From: Flavobacterium sangjuense
Lineage (GTDB): Bacteria; Bacteroidota; Bacteroidia; Flavobacteriales; Flavobacteriaceae
Assembly (NCBI RefSeq): GCF_004797125.1
Contig: NZ_CP038810.1
Coordinates: 2,418,001-2,482,000 of the forward strand
Reading direction: 5' to 3'
Length of the DNA: 64,000 nucleotides
A program made the translations under genes and the position numbers. Under the pieces are notes generated by a model. The model did not search any database, was not told where the DNA came from, and saw only the letters and a program-made list of their open reading frames with translations. Each line of letters starts with the position of its first letter. Position 1 is the stretch's first letter. Below are positions 16,736 through 25,643 of this stretch, one piece after another.

Positions 16736-17239
16736 TTAAGCGTTCTTAGAGGATATAATCAAAAAGTAGAAAATCGGTGCAAATACCAACGTAAATACAA
16801 TTAGCAGAAACCATTTTTCCAATACATCAGGCAAACCCAATGCTATCTGAACGGTTTCAAAAGCTATTAGAAAAAAAACGATCACAATGGCAATCTTCAA
16901 TATTCTGAACATTTCGGTTATTATGGAATATTGCTTTCTGGCATTTGCTTCAGTAATAGTAACCAGATGATTCATTTTGTGCGGAAATCGTGCTACTATT
17001 GTCAAACCCAAATATAGTATAGTGGCAATAATTGGCAGCATAATGATATTCCACTTATTGCCATAACCGTCGACTACATTATTGGTTCTGAAATGAGTTG
17101 GGATAATATCCGGCAATTGACTGTAACTTGACAATGTAAAATACCAAAATGAAACCAATAACAACAACCCAATAGCTTCTATTATTTTGCCAGCTGTTGT
17201 CAACGGAATCCTGATTTCGGGGTTTGCCTGACTATTCAT
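16736..17239 (-). CDS. DUF1648 domain membrane protein
   Basis: Membrane protein of 167 aa with four hydrophobic segments. The DUF1648 signature is in LPDIIPTHFRTNNVVDGYGNKW (PxxIPxHFN-like with G in the following loop). DUF1648 is found in SdpI-type immunity proteins and in many uncharacterised membrane proteins; here the SdpI part is absent. Its start is 2 nt from the stop of tcdA, so the two are in one transcript. There is no evidence for an antimicrobial-peptide immunity role. Confidence 0.82.
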   Translation of the reverse strand: MNSQANPEIRIPLTTAGKIIEAIGLLLLVSFWYFTLSSYSQLPDIIPTHFRTNNVVDGYGNKWNIIMLPIIATILYLGLTIVARFPHKMNHLVTITEANARKQYSIITEMFRILKIAIVIVFFLIAFETVQIALGLPDVLEKWFLLIVFTLVFAPIFYFLIISSKNA

Positions 17240-17240
17240 C

Positions 17241-17960
17241 TTACACTTCTTTTTTTAATAAGTACCGAATCACCGTTTCTGCAGCATACAAACCAAAAAG
17301 ACACGGCATATAACTGTTGGTTCCGTAAAAAGATCTTTTGTAATTGGTTCCGTCAGTCATTTTCAAACTGCTGGAATCCTGTATTTCAGAAGAGTAAACG
17401 ACTTTTAGTTTGTCGATATGTATCTTTTTCAAACGCTTTCTGATAGTCTTCGCCAAATGACAATGCGCTGTATTCTTTATATTGGCAACCTTCACCTTTG
17501 AAGCATCCATCTTTCCTCCTGCTCCCATGCTCGAAATCACTTTGACGCGCTTTCTTTTGCAGGCAGCAATCAGATTGAGTTTTGGCGTAACACTATCAAT
17601 GCAGTCTAAAACATAATCAAAATCGGAAGTCACAATTTCCAAAGAACGTTCCGGAGAAAGGAATTCCTCTACTCTTGTAAGGTTCAGCTCGGGATTAATA
17701 TCCATTAATCTGTCTCCAACAATATGAACTTTGGGCATTCCAACAGTAGAATGTAACGCAGGCAATTGTCGGTTGATATTCGTAATATCTACAACATCGC
17801 CGTCAACAATGGTCAGGTTTCCTACTCCGGCACGAGCCAAAAACTCAGCCGCGAAAGAACCTACGCCACCCAATCCAACAACCAATACCTTAGCATTTTT
17901 TAAATTATTTAAGCCTTCTGTTTTAAATAAAAGTTCTGCTCTTTCCTGCCACTTTGCCAT
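17241..17960 (-). CDS. tcdA: tRNA threonylcarbamoyladenosine dehydratase (TcdA/CsdL, E1-like)
   Basis: ATP-dependent enzyme of 239 aa that cyclises t6A37 to ct6A in tRNAs reading ANN codons. It has the ThiF/E1 fold: nucleotide loop VVGLGGVGSFAAE, then IVDGDVVDITNINRQ, the VLDCIDS strand and the C-terminal SYMPCLFGLYAAETVI segment typical of TcdA. I take the ATG at 17958-17960 (MAKWQERAELLF) because that N-terminus is the conserved one; an in-frame upstream ATG at 18020 would add 20 hydrophobic residues not expected in a cytosolic enzyme. First gene of the tcdA-DUF1648-HAD operon. Confidence 0.9.
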   Translation of the reverse strand: MAKWQERAELLFKTEGLNNLKNAKVLVVGLGGVGSFAAEFLARAGVGNLTIVDGDVVDITNINRQLPALHSTVGMPKVHIVGDRLMDINPELNLTRVEEFLSPERSLEIVTSDFDYVLDCIDSVTPKLNLIAACKRKRVKVISSMGAGGKMDASKVKVANIKNTAHCHLAKTIRKRLKKIHIDKLKVVYSSEIQDSSSLKMTDGTNYKRSFYGTNSYMPCLFGLYAAETVIRYLLKKEV

Positions 17961-18185
17961 TTTGAAATATAAATTTTGAAGTGGCAAAAATAAGCAAAAA
18001 TCATCAATCATGTCATACAAACTATGGTCTTTTCGGAACTTATTGAAGTGACGCAGCGTTGCCGTTAAAACCTTATAATCAGCATTTTGTTAACAACTTT
18101 CAATCGTCACTTTTATTTTTAGTAAGATAATTTGTAGATTTAATTTCAAATTAATCAGATCTAACCAATCAATAAAACAAACAAC

Positions 18186-19505
18186 ATGGAAATCAATTCT
18201 ATTACTGATGCCCCAGTTTCGGAAAACGATCGAATCAAACTTATTGATGCTTTGCGTGGCATTGCACTTTTGGGTATTTTGTTGATGAATATTCCGGGTT
18301 TTTCTATGCCAAATTATTCATCGGAAGTCTATAAAAATGATCCTTCCAACATCAACTTTTGGGTCAGCAATGTTATCGGAGTTTTATTTGAAGGTAAAAT
18401 GCGCGCCATGTTCAGTATGATTTTTGGAGCCGGTGTATTGCTTTTTATTGGCAAGAAAGTAAAAAACGGACTATCCACTCATGGTTTGTTTTATCGTCGT
18501 ATGTTTTGGCTGTTGCTGTTTGGATTAATTCATGCGCATTTGGTTTTGTGGATTGGAGACATTCTATACCTCTATGCCGTTTGTGGAATGATTGTCTATT
18601 TGTTCCGAAACGTAAATCCAAAATACCTGGTACTAGCTATTCCTTTAGTCGCCATAGTTGATTTTGGATTGGGAACTTATTTTTATCAAGGCATTCGTGA
18701 AAAACGCCTCGATTATGTTGAAGCCAAAAAAGCACAAGACGAAAATAAAACCTTGACTGCCGAGCAAAGCAAAGCCTTGGTTACCTGGAGAGAAGTCGAG
18801 AAAAGCATGATTCCAAACCGTGAGGATGCCAAAGAAAACACCAAAAAAATGAAGTCCGATTACAGCACAGTTGCCAGCTATCTTCGCCCAATGGCTTTTG
18901 ATGGTCAGACGAAATATTTATTTTTCGGAATCTGGGATTCCATCGCACTGATGCTGCTTGGGTTTGCGCTATACAAATGGGGATTCCTTACCGGAAATTG
19001 GTCTAATGACAACTACAGAAAAGTTATGCTACTCGGATATGGTATTGGTCTTCCATTAGTAATATACAGTTCGTATCATTATTTTGTTACCTATTCTACA
19101 TTAGAAGCCAACCTCAAAAGAATGGAGACAGTTTCAATAGATTGGGTTAATTTAATTTATCCTTTTCAACGTATTTTATTGGTAATGGCACATACCGCGA
19201 CAATAATTTTATTGTACAAATCAAAAATAATACAAGGCGTTTTCCGTCGTCTGGAAGCCGTTGGGCAAATGGCTTTTACCAATTACATCATGCACTCGAT
19301 TATCTGCACTTTATTCTTTTTTGGTTATGGATTGAATTACTATGGTGTATTCGAATTCTATCAAATCTACTATCTCGCCTTTGCCATTTGGATTTTGCAA
19401 TTAATTCTAAGTCCGATATGGCTGCGTCATTTCTATTTTGGACCGCTGGAATGGGTTTGGCGTAGTTTGACTTATTGGAAGTTACAACCTTTTAAGAGAG
19501 TATAA
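18186..19505 (+). CDS. DUF418 domain membrane protein (YeiB-like)
   Basis: Polytopic membrane protein of 439 aa with about eight to ten segments. The N-terminal block IDALRGIALLGILLMNIPGF and the C-terminal GPLEWVWRSLTYWKLQPF block are the two ends of the DUF418/YeiB family, which is related to acyltransferase-3 proteins. A soluble, charged stretch sits at about residues 170-225. The family is thought to take part in transport or acyl transfer at the membrane, without biochemical proof. A 225-nt intergenic region separates it from the divergent tcdA start. Confidence 0.88.
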   Translation: MEINSITDAPVSENDRIKLIDALRGIALLGILLMNIPGFSMPNYSSEVYKNDPSNINFWVSNVIGVLFEGKMRAMFSMIFGAGVLLFIGKKVKNGLSTHGLFYRRMFWLLLFGLIHAHLVLWIGDILYLYAVCGMIVYLFRNVNPKYLVLAIPLVAIVDFGLGTYFYQGIREKRLDYVEAKKAQDENKTLTAEQSKALVTWREVEKSMIPNREDAKENTKKMKSDYSTVASYLRPMAFDGQTKYLFFGIWDSIALMLLGFALYKWGFLTGNWSNDNYRKVMLLGYGIGLPLVIYSSYHYFVTYSTLEANLKRMETVSIDWVNLIYPFQRILLVMAHTATIILLYKSKIIQGVFRRLEAVGQMAFTNYIMHSIICTLFFFGYGLNYYGVFEFYQIYYLAFAIWILQLILSPIWLRHFYFGPLEWVWRSLTYWKLQPFKRV

Positions 19506-19580
19506 TTTGTAAGAATAGTAAAAAAAAGCAATAAATTAGCGGAGCATAGAAAAGTATATCAACGCCTTAAATTAGCCAAA

Positions 19581-20273
19581 ATGAAACATATAATAACTTT
19601 GATTTCAATACTCTTCAGTATAAACTGTTACTCCCAAACCCCAAATCCTGCATTATTCCAGACTTGGTATTTATACGATTACTACTCTACTGACGATAAC
19701 ATTCATCATCCAGTTTCAGCTATAACTCCCGTCATTTCACCCAATCTTACTTTTACAGAAGCATCATTGAGTTTTAGTGGCATCGGAGCATGCAATTCAT
19801 TTAACGGAACTTTCAGTACACCATTTGATGATGTTGTACAATTCAGCAATTTTTCAGCTACGCTGCTTCTTTGCGGTTATTCTAGTCATACATCGTTTGA
19901 AGGAGCTTATTTTTCCTTTATGCAATCAGGCGGAGGACAGTATTTCATCTCAGGAACAGGCGATAATATGTCGCTAGTTATTTCAACCCCAATATTTATG
20001 AATTATGTATTTGGAAATTCACCTCTTCATTCGCCAAATTTTGATTTAAAGCAAACTACAGTCTATCCTAACCCTGTTGATTCTAAACTATTTGTTGATT
20101 CTCAAAACAATGCGATTGTCAAAATAGAAATCTTTAATTCCCTCGGTCAAAAGCTTAAAACAATTAACAGTGGTTTTGATGTTATTGACATGACCAATTT
20201 TGCCAGAGGAATTTACATTTTAAAAATAGACTCCTCACTTGGAATGATAAACAAGAAGATTGTTAAGGAGTGA
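19581..20273 (+). CDS. T9SS-secreted META-like domain protein
   Basis: Secreted protein of 230 aa. Residues 1-18 are a signal peptide ending YSQ. About residues 25-145 resemble the META/HslJ fold: SFSGIGACNSFNGTFSTP followed by FSATLLLCGYSS, a FEGAYFSF helix and GTGDNMSLVIS. The last 70 residues are a type A sorting domain of the type IX secretion system (VYPNPVDSKLFVDS, IFNSLGQKLKT, MTNFARGIYILKI, KKIVKE end), which targets proteins across the outer membrane with removal of the tail. The gene stands alone between DUF418 and DUF2306. The META assignment is from motif resemblance. Confidence 0.85.
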   Translation: MKHIITLISILFSINCYSQTPNPALFQTWYLYDYYSTDDNIHHPVSAITPVISPNLTFTEASLSFSGIGACNSFNGTFSTPFDDVVQFSNFSATLLLCGYSSHTSFEGAYFSFMQSGGGQYFISGTGDNMSLVISTPIFMNYVFGNSPLHSPNFDLKQTTVYPNPVDSKLFVDSQNNAIVKIEIFNSLGQKLKTINSGFDVIDMTNFARGIYILKIDSSLGMINKKIVKE

Positions 20274-20350
20274 TACGCTGATAAAGTTTGAATTATAAGA
20301 CAATTGAATGTGAGATACTTATCAATTAGTTAGCAGTAAGCTGAAATAAC

Positions 20351-20983
20351 ATGATGGATAAAAAGAAAGTAATGATGAGGATATTTTGGACTACAATAAT
20401 CTTATTGAGTTCATATTACCTTTATAGGGCTATAAATTTCAGGTTTGTTAAAGAAGGTATAGGTCCAACATTTTGGAATAAACAATTTTGGTTTGTATCC
20501 CACTTGGCTACTGCAGTTTTACCTCTTATAACAGGACCTTTTCAATTTTGGAATTGGTTTCGTAAACGTTATATTAAATGGCATAGGTTTTTAGGAAAAG
20601 TATACATTATAGGATGTCTTTTAGGAGGTCTTTCAGCATTATATCTTGGTATTACTCAGCCATATTCTGGTTCTATAGTTCCAACTCTGATTCTTGCTTC
20701 CCTGTGGCTATTCATGACATCAGCTGCGTGGATTACTATAAGAAGAAAAGATGTTCAAGCACATCGTTTATTTATGATTCGCAGTTATACCTTGACATTA
20801 TCCTTCGTATTTCTTCGCATTTTATCTGACCTTGTTTACGAACATAATTTTTTGTCCTTTATCAAAAATCAGGATGTAAAAGATGCAACATATGAATGGA
20901 TGAGTTGGGTAATCCCGATTTTGATTATTGAATTCTTTATTTCTTGGCTGCCTTCAATAAAGAGACTTAAATCCTCAACCTGA
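20351..20983 (+). CDS. DUF2306 domain membrane protein
   Basis: Membrane protein of 210 aa with about six segments. The DUF2306 hallmarks are the HLATAVLPLITGPFQFW helix, the KWHRFLGKVYIIGCLLGG stretch and a VQAHRLFMIRSYTLT helix with conserved His and Arg residues that could ligate a cofactor such as haem. Its function is unknown. I use the first ATG at 20351; a start at the second ATG (20354) would change one residue. Confidence 0.85.
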   Translation: MMDKKKVMMRIFWTTIILLSSYYLYRAINFRFVKEGIGPTFWNKQFWFVSHLATAVLPLITGPFQFWNWFRKRYIKWHRFLGKVYIIGCLLGGLSALYLGITQPYSGSIVPTLILASLWLFMTSAAWITIRRKDVQAHRLFMIRSYTLTLSFVFLRILSDLVYEHNFLSFIKNQDVKDATYEWMSWVIPILIIEFFISWLPSIKRLKSST

Positions 20984-21033
20984 TAGCGCTGAATTGAATT
21001 CCGTGCAAACCTAAAACTGAGATAAAGCACGGA

Positions 21034-21690
21034 TTATAAATCCACGCCATCGAAAACAGCCAACCAATTCTCTTCCACTTGTGCCTTCATTTCAGCTAAG
21101 GTCATGCCTTTATATTCTGCGGCTAACGTATAAACCTCTTCCAAAGTGGCTTCAATAGTATCGGTTTCAAGAAAAAACCTATCGTTTGGAATGGATTGAA
21201 ACACTTCTTTCATCTCTGGATTTTGCAATAAGTATTTCCCAAAAGACAAATAAAATCCGTTAGCAATCAATTGCCTGGCGACTTGTTCATTTTTAGAAAA
21301 CCCATGAATGATTATTGGCACTGAAATCTTTAAACGCTTTTTGATTTCGAGAAGTTCATCAAAGGCAGCCACCAAATGCAGCACCAACGGTTTCTGATAC
21401 TTTTCAGCAAAAGCAATTTGCTTTTCAAAAACGTCGATTTGCAAGGCCATCGGAACTTCAATGCGTTTATCCAATCCACATTCGCCAAGAGCCAGACATT
21501 GTTTTAATTGGAGTTTCTCTTCTATACAATTTAAATCACTTGCCAATCGTTCTTCGTTTATATACCAAGGATGAATCCCAATAGAATACTGTGGAATGGT
21601 ATCATCAAACTCCCATGGATATTGATTGACCAACTCCAAAGCAGCAGCGTCGTTAGTGAATTTGTGTGTATGTAGGTTGAAAAACTGCAT
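21034..21690 (-). CDS. TatD family metal-dependent hydrolase
   Basis: Metal-dependent nuclease/hydrolase of the TatD family, 218 aa, about 40 residues shorter than E. coli TatD. Metal-binding motifs are NLHTHKF at residues 4-10, GIHPWYI, ALGECGLDK with the bridging Glu, LVLHLVAAFDELLEI, and LETDTIEATLEEVYTLAA. The start is the ATG at 21688-21690 because it places the HTH motif at the very N-terminus as in the family; a GTG at 21714 upstream is in frame but adds nothing conserved. DNA repair and quality-control roles have been shown for other TatD proteins. Confidence 0.88.
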   Translation of the reverse strand: MQFFNLHTHKFTNDAAALELVNQYPWEFDDTIPQYSIGIHPWYINEERLASDLNCIEEKLQLKQCLALGECGLDKRIEVPMALQIDVFEKQIAFAEKYQKPLVLHLVAAFDELLEIKKRLKISVPIIIHGFSKNEQVARQLIANGFYLSFGKYLLQNPEMKEVFQSIPNDRFFLETDTIEATLEEVYTLAAEYKGMTLAEMKAQVEENWLAVFDGVDL

Positions 21691-21750
21691 GTGTAAAAAT
21701 AACACAGATTTCACAAATTAGCACAGATTTTATTATAAAAAATAAATCCC

Positions 21751-21845
21751 TAGCCCAGATAGCAATGGAAATCCTTTTATAAATTGCCACGGGTTTTAAC
21801 CCGTGGAAATTTATAAAAGATTGTAATGGATAGCTGGAATTAGCT
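21751..21845 (+). repeat. Interspersed repeat, long subtype, copy A
   Basis: Starts TAGCCCAGATAGCAATGG and ends GGATAGCTGGAATTAGCT. Between the ends sits a long hairpin: CTTTTATAAATT and CCACGGGTT on the left pair with AACCCGTGG and AATTTATAAAAG on the right. The ends match copy B at 45992-46085 and the outer ends of copies C (28818-28866) and D (62650-62700). Confidence 0.7.
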
Positions 21846-21885
21846 TCAAAAAACATTGTAACTTTACAAAATCAATCAATCATCA

Positions 21886-23109
21886 ATGCTCAAAACTGCT
21901 TTTCAACGCTACATCAACAACTTCAAAGGATTTACAAGAGAAATTTGGATACTTGCGTTCATCACTTTTATCAATCGTGCCGGAACAATGGTGTTGCCAT
22001 TTCTATCCAAATATTTAAAGGAAGATTTGCATTTTAGCTATAGCGAAGTCGGCTGGATTATGGTTTGTTTCGGAACCGGTTCTATCATTGGCTCGTGGCT
22101 TGGAGGCAAACTCTCAGACAAAATCGGATTTTATAAAATCATGATTTTTAGTCTGCTCACCAGCGGACTGATGTTTTTTGTGATACAATTCATTACCAGT
22201 TTTGTCGGTCTCTGTATCAGCATGTTTTTGATTATGGTCGTTGCCGATATGTATCGTCCTGCTATGTTCGTATCGATTGGTGCTTATGCCAAACCCGAGA
22301 ATAGAACCCGCGCGTTGACTTTAGTCCGGTTGGCAATAAATCTAGGTTTTGCTGCAGGTCCGGCTTTAGCCGGATTAATTATCATGAGCATTGGCTATCG
22401 TGGCTTGTTTTGGGTTGACGGCGCGACTTGTATTATTGCCATTCTGATTTTTTGGATAAAAGTAAAAGAAAAGAAAAAAAGCGCTTTCACCGACAAAGAG
22501 CATCCGGGTGAAGTACTTACGCATTCTGTATTTAAAGACAAACCATTTTGGATTTTTCTCTTTACTTGTTTGGTTTCCGGTATTTTGTTTTTTCAGGTAT
22601 TCACTACGATTCCGCTTTATCACAAAGAACAATTTAATCTGACAGAGTTTCAGACAGGTTTACTTTTAACCATGAACGGTCTGATGATTTTCTTCCTTGA
22701 AATGCCGGTTGTGAGTTATGTTGAACGCCATAAAATAAGTAAAGTCAAAGTAGTTACAATGGGTTGCTTCTTAATGGCAATCAGTATATTTCTGATGCTC
22801 ATCAATACGTGGTCAGGCGTTTTAATCATAATGATGTTGTTTATGACTGTTGGAGAAATGTTTGCTTTTCCTTTTTCGAATTCCGTTGCCTTAAGTCGTG
22901 CACCAAAAGGCCACGAAGGAAGATATATGGCAATCTATACTATGAGTTTTAGTTTGGCTCACATTGCAAGCTCCAAAGTTGGTATGGAAATCATAGAATA
23001 TTATGGCTATCAGATGAACTGGTTTGTTATGGGAATCCTGGGTTTACTGGGAGTAATTTTCGGGATTTGGGTTTTCCGATTGATTCAGAAGGAACACAAA
23101 ATACTATAA
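21886..23109 (+). CDS. MFS transporter
   Basis: Major facilitator superfamily transporter of 407 aa with 12 membrane segments in two bundles. The inter-helix 2-3 loop has GSWLGGKLSDKIGFYK, the MFS signature GxLxDxxGR-like block, and helix 4/5 has RPAMFVSIGAYAKPENRTRALTLVRLAINLGFA, often seen in drug-efflux-like DHA1 members. A charged cytoplasmic loop at about residues 195-215 divides the halves. The substrate is unknown. A TAACTTTAC promoter-like element is found about 25 nt upstream of the ATG. Confidence 0.9.
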   Translation: MLKTAFQRYINNFKGFTREIWILAFITFINRAGTMVLPFLSKYLKEDLHFSYSEVGWIMVCFGTGSIIGSWLGGKLSDKIGFYKIMIFSLLTSGLMFFVIQFITSFVGLCISMFLIMVVADMYRPAMFVSIGAYAKPENRTRALTLVRLAINLGFAAGPALAGLIIMSIGYRGLFWVDGATCIIAILIFWIKVKEKKKSAFTDKEHPGEVLTHSVFKDKPFWIFLFTCLVSGILFFQVFTTIPLYHKEQFNLTEFQTGLLLTMNGLMIFFLEMPVVSYVERHKISKVKVVTMGCFLMAISIFLMLINTWSGVLIIMMLFMTVGEMFAFPFSNSVALSRAPKGHEGRYMAIYTMSFSLAHIASSKVGMEIIEYYGYQMNWFVMGILGLLGVIFGIWVFRLIQKEHKIL

Positions 23110-23162
23110 ATCAACATCTTATTTATTTATCCCGATTTTAAAATCTTAAAAAATAGTTAAAT

Positions 23163-23198
23163 AACTATAAATATAGTTGTGTAACTAAAAATATAGTT
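23163..23198 (+). promoter_or_regulatory. Probable BlaI operator: two 16-bp palindromes
   Basis: AACTATAAATATAGTT (23163-23178) has perfect 6-bp arms (AACTAT/ATAGTT). A second, AACTAAAAATATAGTT (23183-23198), has matching 5-bp arms (AACTA/TAGTT). Their centres are 20 bp apart, two helical turns, and the pair ends 27 nt before the BlaI start codon at 23226. Further AGTT half-sites flank them (23155, 23195). The arrangement suits two BlaI-type dimers on one face of the DNA and points to autoregulation. Confidence 0.6.
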
Positions 23199-23225
23199 GT
23201 ACGTTTGATTTCAAATTAAACAACT

Positions 23226-23585
23226 ATGCAAAAGTTAACAAACAAGGAAGAAGAAATCATGCAAATTTTATGGAAGCTGAAAAAAGCTTTTGTAAAAGAA
23301 GTCATGGCAGAGATTACCGAAGATCAACCGCATTACAATACACTATCGACCATTATAAGAAATTTAGAAGACAAAGGTTTTGTGTCTCACAATGCTTTTG
23401 GAAACACGCATCAATATTTTCCAAAAGTAAAAATGGAAGACTACAGAAAGCGCTTTATGAATACGGCTATTGACAATTATTTCAATAGTTCGTATAAGAA
23501 TATGGTATCCTTTTTTGCGGAAGAAGAAAAGATTTCTGCAGATGAATTAAGAGAAATTTTAGCGATAATAGAAAACAAAAAATAG
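23226..23585 (+). CDS. BlaI/MecI/CopY family transcriptional repressor
   Basis: Winged-helix repressor of 119 aa. The DNA-binding domain is residues 1-75 (TNKEEEIMQILWKLKKAFVKEVM, recognition helix HYNTLSTIIRNLEDKG, wing VSHNAFGNTHQYFPKV), and the remaining C-terminal helices form the dimerisation and cleavage region. In BlaI/MecI systems the repressor is cleaved after a signal passed by a BlaR1/MecR1 metalloprotease; the M56 gene directly downstream fits that pairing. Palindromic operator candidates lie just upstream. No beta-lactamase or penicillin-binding protein is nearby, so the inducing signal is probably not a beta-lactam. Confidence 0.92.
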   Translation: MQKLTNKEEEIMQILWKLKKAFVKEVMAEITEDQPHYNTLSTIIRNLEDKGFVSHNAFGNTHQYFPKVKMEDYRKRFMNTAIDNYFNSSYKNMVSFFAEEEKISADELREILAIIENKK

Positions 23586-23586
23586 A

Positions 23587-23684
23587 GTAAAGAAAATAGA
23601 ATATAGAAAATAGATATTTGAAAATAAAAGTCATCAATCAATAAGAATAAAAACAAGTCTATCATCTATATTCTATTCTCTATC
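23587..23684. repeat. AT-rich inverted repeat between the BlaI and M56 genes
   Basis: The left arm (23587-23613) is built of AGAAAATAGAATATAGAAAA-type sequence, and the right arm (23658-23684) carries its imperfect complement (ATCTATATTCTATTCTC). About 45 nt separate the arms. In RNA this would form a long weak stem that could lower M56 expression relative to BlaI; it may equally be a repeat remnant. Confidence 0.45.
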
Positions 23685-23701
23685 ATCTTAAATAAAAAAA
23701 T

Positions 23702-25543
23702 ATGGAATCAGTATTCATTTATCTTTTAAAGTCCAGCGGATTGATTGCCGTTTTCTATTTGGCCTATCATTTTTTGGTTCGAAAAGAAACGTTTTTTAAC
23801 AGCAATCGTTGGTTTCTGTTAAGTGGTTTGTTCACTTCACTCTTATTGCCGCTCTTCGTTATAAAGAAAATCATACTGGTAGAAAAACCAAAACTTACAA
23901 TGGAAGATTTAGTTGCCTATTCGCAACAATCTACCAGAACAATACAAGATGTTCCTGTTGTTGAAGCATTTGATTGGATGCAACTTATTTGGGTTAGTTA
24001 TGTCATCATTGCCTGCGCATTAGTGATTAAAATTGTTTTCAATTTTACCTCGCTTTATCGAATGCTTTATCAACAGCAAGTTATTAAAAAAGAGAAGTTT
24101 AAACTAGTTAATTTAAATGAAAATATAGCTCCATTTTCGTTCTTTAACTATATCGTTTACAACTCTGATTTGTATTCAAACGATGAACTGCAAAGCATCT
24201 TATTACACGAAAAAATCCACAGCCAGGAAAAACATTCTCTAGATGTTTTGGTTGCCAAATTGTTCTGCATAGTGTTTTGGTTTAATCCGTTTGTTTGGCT
24301 TTACAAAAAAGCAATAACTCAAAATTTAGAATACATCGCCGACCAAAAAGCCATCGAACAATTGGAAGACAAAAAGTCTTATCAAAGAGCTTTACTAAAA
24401 GTAGTTTCTCATCAAAGCTGCCTATCAATAACCAATAATTTTTATCAATCATTAATCAAAAAACGAATCGTTATGTTAAACAAAAATCAGTCCCACAAAA
24501 GAAATTCATGGAAGTATGCCCTTATTATTCCGGCATTAATTGGCTTTGTCTTTTTATTCCAAATAAAAACCATTGCTCAGGAAAAAGAAGCGCAAACCTT
24601 TGGCAGAAAAGTGCAATCCGATAAACAAGTAGGCGTTACAATAGATAAAAACTCTACTGACGCGCAAATGAAAGACGATGCAGAAAGACTAAAGAAAGAG
24701 CACGGAATAACATTAAAATGCTCTAAAGTAAAAAGAAATAGTGCTGGCGAAATTACCGGAATCAAGGTTGAATATAAAGACAAAGAAGGTAACAAAGGAG
24801 TTTCTCAGGTCGATGGTAAAGAGCCAATAAAACCAATTAAATTCTACAAATACAATTCAAGTATTGGTTTTGGAAGTCCAAAACAAGTGAGAGTCTTTAC
24901 CAACAATCGAGATGAAGACAGAGTTATTGAATTAGCAATCGATGACAGCACTGACGTTACCAGTAACTTTGACTTCAACTTCGATTTTGATATAGAGACA
25001 CCTGAAGCTCCGGAAGCTCCGGAATCACCTGAAGCTGCTGATGCACCGTCATTACCAAAACACTTTTGGAATGACGCTGATTCAGAAACTAAAATAATTG
25101 TCAAAAAGGACGGAGCGAAACCTTTGGTAATTCTGAATGGAAAAGTAATCGAAGGTGACGAAAGTGTTATAAGCAAAAAAGAATTAGACGAATTAATAAA
25201 TTCCTCAGGCAAAAGCGGTGATAGCGATGCCCAAATTATTATCAATGGCAAAGATGTAATGAAAATCAGAACTGACGCCATGGCAAATGCAAAAATGCAA
25301 ATGAAAAGATTGAAACCAATGATGAAAAGACAGATGGAATTGGTAAGATCTGAAAAAGGAAGAGCAAGAGCCGAAATGGACAAAGCACGATCCGAAATAG
25401 ATGCTTCTAAACCAGAGATGGAAAAAGCTAAAGCCGAAATGCTGCTGGCCAAAGAAGAAATGCTAAAAGCAAAAGCCGAGATGGATGCCGCCAAAATTGA
25501 ACTCGAAAAAGCCAGAGCAGAACTCAAGAATCAGAAAAAATAG
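23702..25543 (+). CDS. M56 family metallopeptidase (BlaR1/MecR1-like sensor)
   Basis: Membrane-embedded zinc metalloprotease of 613 aa. About four membrane segments are visible (residues 5-24, 37-57, 95-117, and 270-290); the catalytic motif H169-E-K-I-H173 follows the conserved PFSFFNYIVYN segment, and EYIADQKAIEQ provides the third ligand region. After the last membrane segment comes a periplasmic part that is not the penicillin-binding domain of BlaR1. It has a beta-rich 75-residue unit (about 305-390), a DFNFDFDIETPEAPEAPE acidic linker, and a coiled-coil tail from about 535 (repeats of KAEM, KARSEI). The beta unit is repeated in the gene at 25644-26546. It probably signals to BlaI at 23226. 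Confidence 0.88.
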   Translation: MESVFIYLLKSSGLIAVFYLAYHFLVRKETFFNSNRWFLLSGLFTSLLLPLFVIKKIILVEKPKLTMEDLVAYSQQSTRTIQDVPVVEAFDWMQLIWVSYVIIACALVIKIVFNFTSLYRMLYQQQVIKKEKFKLVNLNENIAPFSFFNYIVYNSDLYSNDELQSILLHEKIHSQEKHSLDVLVAKLFCIVFWFNPFVWLYKKAITQNLEYIADQKAIEQLEDKKSYQRALLKVVSHQSCLSITNNFYQSLIKKRIVMLNKNQSHKRNSWKYALIIPALIGFVFLFQIKTIAQEKEAQTFGRKVQSDKQVGVTIDKNSTDAQMKDDAERLKKEHGITLKCSKVKRNSAGEITGIKVEYKDKEGNKGVSQVDGKEPIKPIKFYKYNSSIGFGSPKQVRVFTNNRDEDRVIELAIDDSTDVTSNFDFNFDFDIETPEAPEAPESPEAADAPSLPKHFWNDADSETKIIVKKDGAKPLVILNGKVIEGDESVISKKELDELINSSGKSGDSDAQIIINGKDVMKIRTDAMANAKMQMKRLKPMMKRQMELVRSEKGRARAEMDKARSEIDASKPEMEKAKAEMLLAKEEMLKAKAEMDAAKIELEKARAELKNQKK

Positions 25544-25643
25544 TTAAAAAATTGCAAAAGCTTTTTTTCAAAAAAATGAAACTTTTTAAGTTTGTTATCC
25601 AATAATTAGTAAACATTCATAAACCTTTTTAATTTTTAATGTT

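Noticed and set aside
16736..17239. SdpI-type immunity protein
   Set aside because: Only the DUF1648 part is present, no SdpI domain and no toxin gene; the operon context is tRNA modification and a phosphatase.
20999..21031. Terminator at CCGTGC...GCACGG after the DUF2306 gene
   Set aside because: The 6-bp stem has a 20-nt loop and no T-run on either strand.
23226..25543. Beta-lactam resistance regulation
   Set aside because: The M56 protein lacks the penicillin-binding sensor domain and no beta-lactamase or PBP gene is close.
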